A stretch of 12,081 nt of DNA from CAZFCK01 sp964517355 (GTDB taxonomy: Bacteria; Desulfobacterota; Desulfovibrionia; Desulfovibrionales; Desulfovibrionaceae), in the NCBI GenBank assembly GCA_964517355.1, contig CAZFCK010000144.1, forward strand, positions 1-12,081, written 5' to 3'. Shown piece by piece: positions 1-6,782 of the stretch (the first letter of the stretch is position 1; each line of letters opens with the position of its first letter). A model generated the notes under the pieces. That model worked only from the letters and a program-made list of their open reading frames with translations. It was not told the origin of the DNA and ran no database searches. The position numbers and the translations under genes were made by a program.

Positions 1-5
1 GCATA

Positions 6-40
6 AGAGCATCTAGCGCTTTTCAAGCGTGAGATGCTCT
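6..40 (-). terminator. Long hairpin, probable end of the minus-strand operon
   Basis: Perfect 9-bp arms (AGAGCATCT at 6-14 and AGATGCTCT at 32-40) enclose an inner 5-bp stem (CGCTT 17-21 and AAGCG 25-29) with a TTC loop. The two stems are separated by one A-G mismatch and one G-U pair. It begins 11 bp beyond the DUF389 stop codon, where a terminator is expected. On the minus strand the hairpin is followed by TTATGC before the window ends, so the U-tract is weak or cut off by the edge. It could equally be a dispersed palindromic repeat. Confidence 0.55.
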
Positions 41-51
41 AGAAACACAGC

Positions 52-1803
52 CTAACGCACCCGCTTCAAGGTCCGCTGAATCAATTCCATGTCATCCGGG
101 TTCCGCTTCGCCTTTCTGGCCTGGTACAGCTCCAGGAAGGAGACGAGCCCCTTGTCGGTCATCACGGCGCCCTGGTTGATCCAGGCATAGAGCTTCACGG
201 GTTTGTCAGCCAGCCTTTCCAGCCCGCCCTGTAGGCTGACGAGGTAGTCCTTCCCGAAGATTCCCGAGCCGTTCACGTCCGCGAGGATGACGTAGCGCTC
301 CTCCTCGATGGCCTTATGCACGGACCCCAGGATGAAATTCTCGTTTTTCTCGAGGGCGGCCTGCAGGGCCAGGTCCAGGGACTCCATGACCTGGAGCTGC
401 TTTTGGGTCGGTGTGATGGCCGTTTCCCAGCCCGGGAGGATGGGCCCCATACCCGTGTAGAGGGCGACGTGCTCAAAACGCAGGATGAGTTCAAGGTCCG
501 GCTCGTGGACTTCCTTGCGGATGGCGGCTTGAAGGTGGTCTATCTCGCTGGGGGCGAGCTTTCGGAAGCCGGCGATCTTGACCAGGATGACGGACTTGCC
601 CTTGTGTTTGAAATAGTCCGCCGTTACCAGGTGCAGGTCGGTGTGGTCCTTGAGGTACGCCTTGATGGACTGTTCGGCGGTCTGCAGGGAACGGACCTCC
701 GGCCGCACTTCCTTGTCGATGAAAAATCCGTCCAGAGAGTGGTTCACCACGGCCACGTTGGAACCCTTGGAAGAAACGTCGTTGGTGCTCACTTCCCGCA
801 CCACCAGGCTGACGGGCATCTCCAGCTTTTCCGCCAACTGGTCCTCCAGCCGTTGGACGATGTCGGGATCGACCTTGACCGGCGAGTGGATCAGGGCCAT
901 GACGTGCACTTTTCCGTCGTGGATGTTGGTGAGGAGTTTGTCTATGCCGGAGATGGTGTAGCCGGCCAGCTCAACGGTGAGGCGCTTCTTGATTTCATGC
1001 TCGGTGATGCGGTCGCGGGTGATGCCGATCAGGGAATGAGCCAGCACGCCGACAATGATCAGAAACCCGATGGCCGTGAGGCCAACCTTGCGGATGATCT
1101 TGTCAGGGCTTTTCACGTCCGCGATGCGGTGCATGCCCGCCCTGTAAAAGAGAATTGACGATACCAGCAGGATGGAGATGAAGTTGGTGAAGAAGAGGAG
1201 GAACGACCCCATGGCGCCGCTGTAGGCACCGAAGGCCAGGCAGAGGCCGGAGTTGGCCAGGGGCGGCACGATGGCCGTGGCAATGGCCACGCCGGGCAGG
1301 GCGGGGCTGATCTTCTCGTCGATCAGGGCGTAGGCGCCGGCCAGCCCGGCCAGCACGGCCACGGCCAGGTCCGCCAGGTTGGGTTTGGTGCGCGAGAGCA
1401 TTTCCGGTGTGATGGTGAGGTAGGGGTCCACCGAGATCAGCATGGCCCCCACCGCGAAGCCCATGGACAAAGCCAGGGCCATGCCCAGCACCTCGGCCCG
1501 GCTGGCGCGGTTCATGAGGTTGGCGTCCTCGCGCACCAGCGCCAGGGAAATGCCGAAGATGGGTGTCATCAGCGGCGCCACCAGCATGGCGCCGATGACC
1601 ACCGCCGTACTGTTGGTAATGAGTCCGAAGCCTGCGATGAGCGTGGAAACCACCACCATGACATAGAAACGCACCTCGGGCTGGGAGCTTTCGGCGATAC
1701 TCTCGTAGACCTCCCGGGCGCGTTCCCCGGAGATGTCCAGGCGTAGGGAATCGCTGAACAGTCGCGAAAAATACTGGATGAAGCTCTCGTTCTGCCGGTG
1801 CAT
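52..1803 (-). CDS. DUF389 family multi-pass membrane protein with long soluble tail
   Basis: This is a 583-aa inner-membrane protein of the DUF389 family, whose biochemical function is not established. The signature is TNSTAVVIGAMLVAPLMTPI at about residues 63-82. About seven hydrophobic segments follow one another at roughly 46-65, 67-90, 104-124, 143-161, 168-190, 197-220 and 238-262. Residues from about 265 to the end are soluble. They contain three similar units of about 70 residues (about 269-338, 374-446 and 472-545), each a helix, two strands, a helix ending near a Pro, and a strand. The ATG at 1801-1803 is chosen because GAGGAG (1814-1819) lies 10 nt upstream of it. The in-frame TTG at 1810-1812 has only 1 nt spacing. 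It lies 54 bp after the PAAR-like gene on the same strand with no clear terminator between, so read-through from the T6SS island is plausible. Nothing in the protein suggests a secretion role. Family call is firm; function unknown. Confidence 0.93.
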   Translation of the reverse strand: MHRQNESFIQYFSRLFSDSLRLDISGERAREVYESIAESSQPEVRFYVMVVVSTLIAGFGLITNSTAVVIGAMLVAPLMTPIFGISLALVREDANLMNRASRAEVLGMALALSMGFAVGAMLISVDPYLTITPEMLSRTKPNLADLAVAVLAGLAGAYALIDEKISPALPGVAIATAIVPPLANSGLCLAFGAYSGAMGSFLLFFTNFISILLVSSILFYRAGMHRIADVKSPDKIIRKVGLTAIGFLIIVGVLAHSLIGITRDRITEHEIKKRLTVELAGYTISGIDKLLTNIHDGKVHVMALIHSPVKVDPDIVQRLEDQLAEKLEMPVSLVVREVSTNDVSSKGSNVAVVNHSLDGFFIDKEVRPEVRSLQTAEQSIKAYLKDHTDLHLVTADYFKHKGKSVILVKIAGFRKLAPSEIDHLQAAIRKEVHEPDLELILRFEHVALYTGMGPILPGWETAITPTQKQLQVMESLDLALQAALEKNENFILGSVHKAIEEERYVILADVNGSGIFGKDYLVSLQGGLERLADKPVKLYAWINQGAVMTDKGLVSFLELYQARKAKRNPDDMELIQRTLKRVR

Positions 1804-1813
1804 GTGTCGCAAT

Positions 1814-1819
1814 CTCCTC
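1814..1819 (-). promoter_or_regulatory. Ribosome binding site of the DUF389 gene
   Basis: GAGGAG on the minus strand. Spacing is 10 nt to the ATG at 1803 and 1 nt to the in-frame TTG at 1812, so it favours the ATG start. Confidence 0.6.
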
Positions 1820-1857
1820 GGAATCGATTTCAGGCCCCGTGCCGGCGCCAGGCGGCT

Positions 1858-2256
1858 TCAGCCGTTCACGGACACCTTGAACTGGCCGCACATGGCCACG
1901 GCCCCCACGGTATTGTTGTTGTTGTGCGTCGTGGGGTTGCCCTGATAGGTGGCGGGCTTGCCTTCCATTTTCACGAGCAGGCTGGCCATGGCGAACTCTG
2001 CCTTGCCCATGATTTTTGCCGAAACTATGCCCATGCCCACGCCGGCCTGGTCGCCGTTGGTGGGCATGAACTTGGTGGATTTGGTGCAGGCGGGCGACCC
2101 CGCAACGAAGACTTTTTCCGTGGGCGGATCACCCAGGGGCGGCTCCGCTTCGTTCACGTAGGGAGTGGGCACGGTGCCCACAGGCGTGGGCGTCTTGCAG
2201 ACGTCTGGAGGCAGGCTGCTCACAGCCCCTCCGGCGATGGTCAGTACTGGAGGCAT
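1858..2256 (-). CDS. DUF4150 PAAR-like protein (T6SS spike tip)
   Basis: This 132-aa protein matches the DUF4150 (PAAR-like) family by eye: a Pro/Thr-rich start with DVCKTPTPVGTVPTPY (about 18-33), a central GDQAGVGMGIVSAKIMGKAEF (about 68-88, shown in part), a strand-rich SLLVKMEGKPA (92-102) and a late THNNNN (110-115). Family members are thought to cap the VgrG trimer and sharpen the T6SS spike. Cys20, Cys57, His111 and Cys123 are possible metal ligands, but this cannot be confirmed here. The protein consists of the tip domain only, with no C-terminal toxin extension, so any effector must be a separate protein or bind through an adaptor. The ATG at 2254-2256 follows the DUF3540 stop by 6 bp. 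GGGGTGA just upstream, inside the end of that gene, can serve as the ribosome binding site. It is the last clearly T6SS-related gene of the island. Confidence 0.9.
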   Translation of the reverse strand: MPPVLTIAGGAVSSLPPDVCKTPTPVGTVPTPYVNEAEPPLGDPPTEKVFVAGSPACTKSTKFMPTNGDQAGVGMGIVSAKIMGKAEFAMASLLVKMEGKPATYQGNPTTHNNNNTVGAVAMCGQFKVSVNG

Positions 2257-2262
2257 GACGGT

Positions 2263-2958
2263 TCACCCCAAATCGATGTGTTCCGCGTTGATGGAAACGT
2301 TTTCTTCCGCGTCCAGGCTGGCGTTTTTCGCCTTCTGGGTCAGGCGGCCGCGCACCAGCCAGGTGGCGTGGCCGGCGATGACGTGCTCCATGCCTTGGAT
2401 GCGGCGGTAGCAGTCCCCCAGGCGCGACATGGCGCGCTCCACGCGCTGGTCCAGCCGCTTGAGGAGCACCCTGGCGCTCGCGGCCATGACCTGCGCCTGA
2501 CGCGCGGCGAAAGAGAACCGCAGGAAGCGGGCCTCGCCGTCCGCTGCGCCGATGCTGAGCTTACCCGCCTCCAGGCTTGTCTCCGCCCGGGATTCCAGGC
2601 GCAGGGTGCGGGCCGAGACTTCGAGCCCGCCGTCCTGGCTTTGCAGGGAGGTTTCCGTCCCCAGCTCATAGCGCCGGGCCCCTTGCCCCGGCCTCTCCAG
2701 CACGGCGAGGACATGGTTGCGCCCCCCAGAGGGGGCGAGGCTGAGCAGCGCCAAATCGCCCTGTTCGGGCAGCAGCAGGCAGCTTTCGGCCTTGACGGCG
2801 GAGCGGATTTCGCCTTCGTCCGTGGCGAGCGTCAGCAACTGGTCCTGGCGGTCGAGGACGCGGGCGTGGACGAGCCGCAGCTGCTCCCGGCGCAGGGGGC
2901 CTTCTCCGCGCTGCTCATGGTCCGGCGTTGCGTGTGGGTCGTTGCGGTGTCGGTTCAT
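2263..2958 (-). CDS. DUF3540 domain protein, T6SS VgrG-island companion
   Basis: This is a 231-aa cytoplasmic-type protein without signal peptide or membrane segment. It matches the DUF3540 family, which is found in VgrG/DUF2169/DUF4150 islands but has no assigned function. Residues about 25-140 are strand-rich with short repeating beta units (TSLQSQDGGLEVSARTLRLE, about 103-122). Residues about 143-200 form a long amphipathic helical stretch rich in Arg and Ala. Residues 210-231 return to beta and end in VSINAEHIDLG. That ending resembles the C-terminus of the island's VgrG (VRINGQIVDIG). The start ATG (2956-2958) overlaps the TGA of the upstream pentapeptide gene as ATGA, indicating translational coupling, and GGAGG lies 6 nt upstream. 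The open frame extends further upstream, but that part only shadows the pentapeptide gene. A structural or adaptor role between spike and tip is inference. Confidence 0.85.
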   Translation of the reverse strand: MNRHRNDPHATPDHEQRGEGPLRREQLRLVHARVLDRQDQLLTLATDEGEIRSAVKAESCLLLPEQGDLALLSLAPSGGRNHVLAVLERPGQGARRYELGTETSLQSQDGGLEVSARTLRLESRAETSLEAGKLSIGAADGEARFLRFSFAARQAQVMAASARVLLKRLDQRVERAMSRLGDCYRRIQGMEHVIAGHATWLVRGRLTQKAKNASLDAEENVSINAEHIDLG

Positions 2959-4046
2959 GGGAGTCCCTCCGTTGGGGAGTGCGATATTTTGATGGGCCAT
3001 CCCTGGGCCTTGAGCAGGTCCTCGTCCGTAGGGAGTACGGCGAGGTCTTTGTTGTCGCCGAATTCCCGGAATCCCGTATTGTGCATGTTGGTAAGCTTGA
3101 AGTCGGCGCCGCGGAAGCCGGCCCCGGCGGCGTCGGCGTTGGAAAAGTCCGCGTAATGGAGATGCGCGTTGCGGAAGTCGGCATCCTTGATCTCCGCGTT
3201 CACCAGTCTGGAGCGTTCCAGCCGGCTGTCGCGGAAACAGGCATTGTTCAGCTTGGCGTTGTCGAAGCAGGCGCAAGGCAGGTCCGCCCCGGTGAAATCG
3301 CTTCCTTCGAGGGCGCTGTTGCGGAAGAGCGGATATTTGCCCTTTGCCTGCCGGAAGGATGATTGACCGAGGTTGGAGCCGCTGAAGTTGGCCTTGTCCA
3401 GCTCCCTGCCGGAGAAGTCCGCCTGTTGCAGCGAACAGGCGCGGAACATGGCCTGGCGCAGGTCGCATTCCGGGAAATCCTGGTTGTCGGCCGCGCAATT
3501 GAGGAAGCGGGCGAGCGCAAGGGAACAGCTTCTGAAGGGAGTGCGCCGCAGGTCGCAGGCCTTGTAGGTGGCGCGGCTGCAGTCGCAGCCAGTGAAGGTG
3601 GCGCCTTCGAGCTCGCAGGTCAGAAAGGAGGCCATGTGCAGATGGGCGTTGGTGAAGGTGGCGGCGTCGCACTGGGAATTTTCGAAGACGGCCAGGCGCA
3701 GCTTGGCGTTATTCCACAAAACTCCGTTCAGGCGGCAGCCGCGGAAGAGGCTCTCATGGGCCAGCACGTCTTGCATGCGGGCGTTTCGCATGCCGCAGTC
3801 CAGGAACTGGGCCCTTTTCAGGCCGGCGCCGCTCATGCCGGCATCCTCCAGGTCGCAACGGCGGAAAACCGCGTTTTCCAGGTTGCAGCCCGCCAGGGAG
3901 CCGCCGGCAAAGACCGTGTCCTCGAACACCAGGCCGGAGAGGTCCCTCTGCTCCGGCGGCAGGCGGGAGAAGTCCGCGCCTGCGGCGTCCAGGCCTTTGG
4001 CGCCGCCGGCATCGTGGATGTCGCGCAGCAGTTTTTGCAACTCCAT
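2955..4046 (-). CDS. Pentapeptide-repeat beta-helix protein
   Basis: This 363-aa protein is almost entirely pentapeptide repeat. After a short helical cap (about 1-20), the central Phe or Leu recurs every five residues from Phe26 to Phe326 without one insertion or deletion. That is about 61 pentapeptides, or about 15 coils of a four-sided right-handed beta-helix. The pattern is really ten residues long: Phe at most positions ending in 1 and Leu at most positions ending in 6. A Cys ladder fills the inward i-2 site (Cys54, 64, 84, 104, 144, 154, 164, 174, 184, 194, 204). A non-repeat tail of about 35 residues follows. There is no signal peptide and no catalytic motif. By my count Asp+Glu (about 48) and Lys+Arg (about 42) nearly balance. 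AAGGAAG lies 7 nt before the ATG, 24 bp after the DUF2169-fusion stop. It is probably a binding scaffold, adaptor or cargo of the spike; which one is unknown. Confidence 0.88.
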   Translation of the reverse strand: MELQKLLRDIHDAGGAKGLDAAGADFSRLPPEQRDLSGLVFEDTVFAGGSLAGCNLENAVFRRCDLEDAGMSGAGLKRAQFLDCGMRNARMQDVLAHESLFRGCRLNGVLWNNAKLRLAVFENSQCDAATFTNAHLHMASFLTCELEGATFTGCDCSRATYKACDLRRTPFRSCSLALARFLNCAADNQDFPECDLRQAMFRACSLQQADFSGRELDKANFSGSNLGQSSFRQAKGKYPLFRNSALEGSDFTGADLPCACFDNAKLNNACFRDSRLERSRLVNAEIKDADFRNAHLHYADFSNADAAGAGFRGADFKLTNMHNTGFREFGDNKDLAVLPTDEDLLKAQGWPIKISHSPTEGLP

Positions 4047-4070
4047 GTCCGTGCTTCCTTGCCCCTTGTT

Positions 4071-6773
4071 TCAGAGGCCGAGCCCTTCCAGGAGGGTCTG
4101 TTTGAGGTTTGCCTGGCGCGCGTCCGGCTCATGGACGGCCGCTTTGAAGAAGTCCACGCCATAAAGGTTGCAATGGCGCAGGACGGTGCGGAAGAGCTTC
4201 GCTTTGCGCAGGGAGCCGGCCAGCATGTCGCTGTCAGAGAGATCCGTTTCCTGGAGCAGGCATTTGGCCAGGGTGGCGCCGCGCATGCGGCAGCGCTGGA
4301 TGCTGGCGCGGGAGAGGTCGGCCTTGTTCAGGTCGGCGTTGTCCAACCATGCTTGATCGAAACAGGCTTGGCGCAACGATGCGCCGGGCCAGCAGCAGGA
4401 GCGCAGGTCGGCGTTGTCGAAGCGCGCGTTGTCCAGGCGGGTTTCGGCGTCGCCCCTTGCGCTGACGAGGGAGGCGCGCCGGAAGTCCGCTGCCGTTCCC
4501 TGCACGCCCTGGAGTCGCAATTCCCGGGCCTTGGCCTTGGCGAAGCAGGCGCCTTCGATGATGGAGCCGCGGAGTTCGGCCTCGTTGAGGTTTGCGGCGA
4601 GAAAGTTCGCCCCGCCCAGGTGGCAACTGAAAAAGGAGACCTGGGGGGCGCTGCACATATAGAAGATGGCGCCCTTGAGGCCGCAGTCTTCGAACACGGC
4701 GCTCTCGAGGTGGGCGTGCCTGATCTGCGCGTTGTCAAAGTCGCACTGGTGAAACTGGGCCTGATGCATCCGCAGGTGCGCGGCGAAGATGTCGGACGCC
4801 TTGAGCCCCCGGGCCACCACGCGGAGCATGCTGGCGCGCCGGAGGCTGGCATGGCGCAGGTCCGCGCCCGAGAGCTGGGCTTCGTCCAGGATCGCCTTGT
4901 CCAGCATGGCGCGCTGCAGGTTGCACCGTTCAAGGTTCGCACCGCGCAGGTTTGCGCGCTGGAAATCGCAGTCGGAAAAATCCCGGCCCGAGAGATCCAT
5001 GCCGGAGAAATCCGCGAGGGAGAAATCCCCCCCTTGCAGGGGAGCGCCAGCTTCCAGCAGCGCCGCCAGGCCTTCGCGGGTGATGGGCTCGCCGGGCTTG
5101 CGGGGCGGTTCCGGGGCGGCCGTGGGCTCGGGCGGTTTCCGGTCTGGCTTGCTCGAAATTTTGGGAACGGAGCCGGCCTTCTGCCCGAGACCGGCAACGG
5201 CGCCGGCTGCCGCGTCCAGCTCCGCCAGGGCCTGCCGGAGTTCGGCGGTGTCGTGTCCGGCCGCGTCGAGCTGCGTCAGGGCATTGCTGATGACGGCGTC
5301 CACGGGGGTGTCGCCGCCTGGCAGGGGCTCGGAGAATTCGTCAATGAACTCAGGCGAAAGGCCCATCTGGCGCAGTTGCCCCTCCACCGTGTCGCTAAAG
5401 AGCCGCCGGACCAGGTCCATGCGCTGCAGTGTGGTCATGCCGTCCAGGGTGGCGGGGTCCTGGCCCAGGGACTTCAGGTATTGTCTGAGTTCGTCCGCCT
5501 CGTCCTGTTCTGCCGCGAAGCCGGGCTCGGGGGCCTCTTCCGCCAAGGCCCGCTCAATCTCTTCCTTGGACCAGCCCTGCGACGCCAGGTGCTCCCGGGT
5601 GTCGGCCTCGAAGGTGGCCAGGGCCTTGCCTATCTCGCCCAGCGCCGCAGGGGGAGGCGCAGGAGGGGGGGCGGGCTCCGGGGAGGCGGATTCGACCACA
5701 GCCTTTGCGGGAGCGGCGTCGTCTGGCGCGGGAGGGGGAGGGGCGGGCTTGAAGGCCGCAGCTTTCTCCCGCAGCTGCTTCTCGAAAAGCCCCGCGTACT
5801 GCGATGCGGGGAGAGGCGCCTTGTCCAGGTCTTCCCAGGCGGCGTGGAAACTCTCGATGTCCGAGGCTTCGTCGTCCCGGCTCAAAAATCCCGCGCGAAA
5901 GAGCAGCACGCCGCAATCCTGCTCAGGCAGCAGCCAGAGCGTCTCGGCAACGGTGGGAAGCTCCTGATAGGGGCCGGCCGCGTCTGGCTCCCGGCGTCTG
6001 CAGAACAGGCGGCAGCGTTTGCCCGGCAGGGTGCTGTCGATGCGCGCCCGCAGGGGATGCATGTTCTCGATGCGAAGCTTTTCGTCGCCACGCAGGTAGC
6101 CCGAAAATCGTTGGTCGGGGGGGGCTATGCAGTAGTATTCCGGGTCGGTGCCTTCCGGGAAGTAGGGCCAGCGGTTACGCAGCCAGGCGTCATCGAAGTT
6201 TCCTAGATACTGCGCGCGTTGCGGCCAGTCGGGCGGCAGCGCGTTGAAACCGGCCGGAGGCGGGGCGTCTTTCGGCGAGGCGATCAGGCCGTGGGGCCAC
6301 TCCACGTTGGGCAGGGCGTCGTGCTCGCAACTGTTATGCCCTTTGCCGAAGGGGTTTTGTCCGAACCCGGGGCCGCCGAAAGCGTGGGCATAATCCAGCG
6401 GCATGCGCGTGAAGGACTCTGGCTTTTTGCCGCCGCGATCACTCCAGGAACGGTCGCCGAAGACCATGAGGCTCTTGTCGAGCTGGTCCACGATTACCCG
6501 CACGTGGCTGGCGGCCACGGGCAGATGCTCGTGGCAGGCGCCGTAGACCAGGAACTCCGAGCGGGGTTTGGGAAAGCCGGACTCCAGGGGCATGTCGCCG
6601 CCCAGCGCCTTGGCCACGGCCGGCCAGATATTCCTGGCCGGGAGCAGTTGCCCGCGCTCCTCCTGCAGCGAGAAGAGGCAAAACACGGCAACGCCGTGGC
6701 GCGCCGGCTCGTTGTCTTCCTGCAGCGTGCAGAGCAGGGCCATGGACTCGGGGAGGAAGAGTGCGGGGGGCAT
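4071..6773 (-). CDS. DUF2169 T6SS adaptor fused to a pentapeptide-repeat domain
   Basis: This is a 900-aa protein in several parts. Residues about 20-320 match DUF2169, a T6SS adaptor/chaperone family encoded beside vgrG genes; examples of its pattern are SLMVFGDRSW (101-110), YAHAFGGPGFGQNPFGKG (128-145) and LPNVEWP (154-160). A Pro/Ala-rich linker (about 341-376) leads to a mostly helical, acidic module (about 377-535), then a second Pro-rich linker (about 540-562). Residues about 580-900 are pentapeptide repeats, about 63 units. The register is unbroken from Phe584 to about 774, shifts by one residue, then runs unbroken from Leu780 to the end. It starts 9 bp after the vgrG stop, with a modest AGGT 7 nt before the ATG, so it is co-transcribed and perhaps translationally coupled. 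By family knowledge the DUF2169 part should bind the cognate VgrG-PAAR; the repeat domain may present or imitate cargo (inference). No enzyme motif was seen. Confidence 0.9.
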   Translation of the reverse strand: MPPALFLPESMALLCTLQEDNEPARHGVAVFCLFSLQEERGQLLPARNIWPAVAKALGGDMPLESGFPKPRSEFLVYGACHEHLPVAASHVRVIVDQLDKSLMVFGDRSWSDRGGKKPESFTRMPLDYAHAFGGPGFGQNPFGKGHNSCEHDALPNVEWPHGLIASPKDAPPPAGFNALPPDWPQRAQYLGNFDDAWLRNRWPYFPEGTDPEYYCIAPPDQRFSGYLRGDEKLRIENMHPLRARIDSTLPGKRCRLFCRRREPDAAGPYQELPTVAETLWLLPEQDCGVLLFRAGFLSRDDEASDIESFHAAWEDLDKAPLPASQYAGLFEKQLREKAAAFKPAPPPPAPDDAAPAKAVVESASPEPAPPPAPPPAALGEIGKALATFEADTREHLASQGWSKEEIERALAEEAPEPGFAAEQDEADELRQYLKSLGQDPATLDGMTTLQRMDLVRRLFSDTVEGQLRQMGLSPEFIDEFSEPLPGGDTPVDAVISNALTQLDAAGHDTAELRQALAELDAAAGAVAGLGQKAGSVPKISSKPDRKPPEPTAAPEPPRKPGEPITREGLAALLEAGAPLQGGDFSLADFSGMDLSGRDFSDCDFQRANLRGANLERCNLQRAMLDKAILDEAQLSGADLRHASLRRASMLRVVARGLKASDIFAAHLRMHQAQFHQCDFDNAQIRHAHLESAVFEDCGLKGAIFYMCSAPQVSFFSCHLGGANFLAANLNEAELRGSIIEGACFAKAKARELRLQGVQGTAADFRRASLVSARGDAETRLDNARFDNADLRSCCWPGASLRQACFDQAWLDNADLNKADLSRASIQRCRMRGATLAKCLLQETDLSDSDMLAGSLRKAKLFRTVLRHCNLYGVDFFKAAVHEPDARQANLKQTLLEGLGL

Positions 6774-6782
6774 GGCGGATAC

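Noticed and set aside
316..1158. 280-codon plus-strand frame inside the DUF389 gene
   Set aside because: Antisense shadow of a gene with a clear family signature.
2959..3672. N-terminal extension of the DUF3540 frame
   Set aside because: The extension overlaps the pentapeptide gene in another frame and has the Arg/Pro-rich makeup of a shadow. The ATG at 2958 has a good ribosome binding site and an ATGA overlap.
2955..4046. Pentapeptide protein as a DNA-mimic gyrase inhibitor of the MfpA/Qnr kind
   Set aside because: DNA mimics are strongly acidic; here acidic (about 48) and basic (about 42) residues nearly balance and the rod is longer. Not excluded, but unsupported.
3363..6206. 947-codon open frame on the plus strand, antisense to both pentapeptide genes
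   Set aside because: It is a shadow frame: its Gly/Val/Ala/Gln pseudo-repeats simply reflect the pentapeptide periodicity read backwards, it runs across two genes and their gap, and no family pattern is visible.
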